A stretch of DNA of 64,000 bases. Origin: Oxyruncus cristatus (Eukaryota; Chordata; Aves; Passeriformes; Cotingidae). The stretch covers positions 994,425 through 1,058,424 of the forward strand of contig VXAY01002908.1 in the NCBI GenBank assembly GCA_013399855.1. The letters run 5' to 3'. The notes beneath the pieces were generated by a model. That model was given only the letters and a program-made list of their open reading frames with translations, ran no database searches and had not been told where the DNA came from. The number at the start of each line of letters is the position of its first letter. Positions within the stretch are counted from its first letter, which is position 1. A program made the position numbers and the translations under genes. Positions 63,739-64,000 of the stretch are shown piece by piece.

Positions 63739-64000
63739 GTGACTTCAGCAGAAGTCCACCAGCACTGGAGCACTTGTCCAACGAGCAGGGCCTGAGGGAG
63801 GTGGGCTGGTTCAGCTTGAAGGAGAGATGGCTTTGGGAAGACTCATAGCAGCCCTCCAGTGCTCATGAGGATAACCCTCAAGGAGATGGAGGCAGGTTCT
63901 TCAGTGGTATGTGGTGGGAGGGCACCGAGTGTAAGTTGCAAATGGCGTTCAGACTGGATCTGAGGAAAAATATTTTTTCACAATAAAAGCCTTTGAAATC
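63739..64000 (+). mobile_element. CR1 LINE fragment, reaching the window edge
   Basis: The plus strand follows a CR1 3' region: GTGGGCTGGTTCAGCTTGAA, GGAGAGATGGCTTTGGGAAG, AGCAGCCCTCCAGTGCTCAT, GTTCAGACTGGATCTGAGGA. It continues towards the right edge, where the match weakens (ATATTTTTTCACAATAAAAG). The 3' terminus is not in the window. The text differs from the 20.6-kb copy, indicating another CR1 subfamily. The left boundary is approximate. Confidence 0.88.

Overview
This looks like vertebrate, most probably avian, nuclear DNA. The composition is AT-rich and CpG-poor, with no operon-like packing. Every interspersed repeat I can name is CR1, the non-LTR retrotransposon that dominates bird genomes; other sauropsids also carry CR1, so 'bird' is an inference. 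I found no convincing complete protein-coding gene, rRNA, tRNA, CRISPR array or CpG-island promoter. The long reading frames are short (142 codons at most), overlap on opposite strands and match no family I recognise, as expected by chance in 64 kb. The window reads as intergenic or deep-intronic sequence from a gene-poor region.

Layout. 1-11.5 kb: unique non-coding DNA with a TGTACA cluster near 2.3 kb, candidate small exons near 4.6, 8.2 and 10.4 kb, and an E-box cluster near 11.1 kb. 11.54-12.3 kb: decayed CR1 fragment (reverse-transcriptase part). 12.3-20.6 kb: unique DNA with a near-perfect 24-bp inverted repeat at 17,023-17,098 that folds like a microRNA precursor. 20.58-21.36 kb: CR1 3' end with its ORF2 C-terminal relic. 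21.4-30.6 kb: unique DNA with a well-formed 63-nt candidate exon at 24,069. 30.60-30.89 kb: CR1 3' end on the minus strand. 30.9-63.7 kb: unique DNA with several exon-like segments (33,970; 38,963; 41,296; 55,095; 57,943), an AT-rich possible enhancer at 43.7-44.5 kb, a 40-nt pyrimidine tract at 37.2 kb, a cluster of five related palindromes at 60.2-60.5 kb and a possible decayed gene copy at 61.4-62.0 kb. From 63.74 kb to the right edge: another CR1 fragment.

There is no visible pathway or set of genes acting together. The items most worth following are the hairpin at 17.0 kb, the palindrome cluster at 60.3 kb, the candidate exon at 24.07 kb and the possible enhancer at 43.7-44.5 kb. All exon calls are hypotheses: pseudo-exons with good splice signals are common in vertebrate non-coding DNA, and such signals occur here on both strands.
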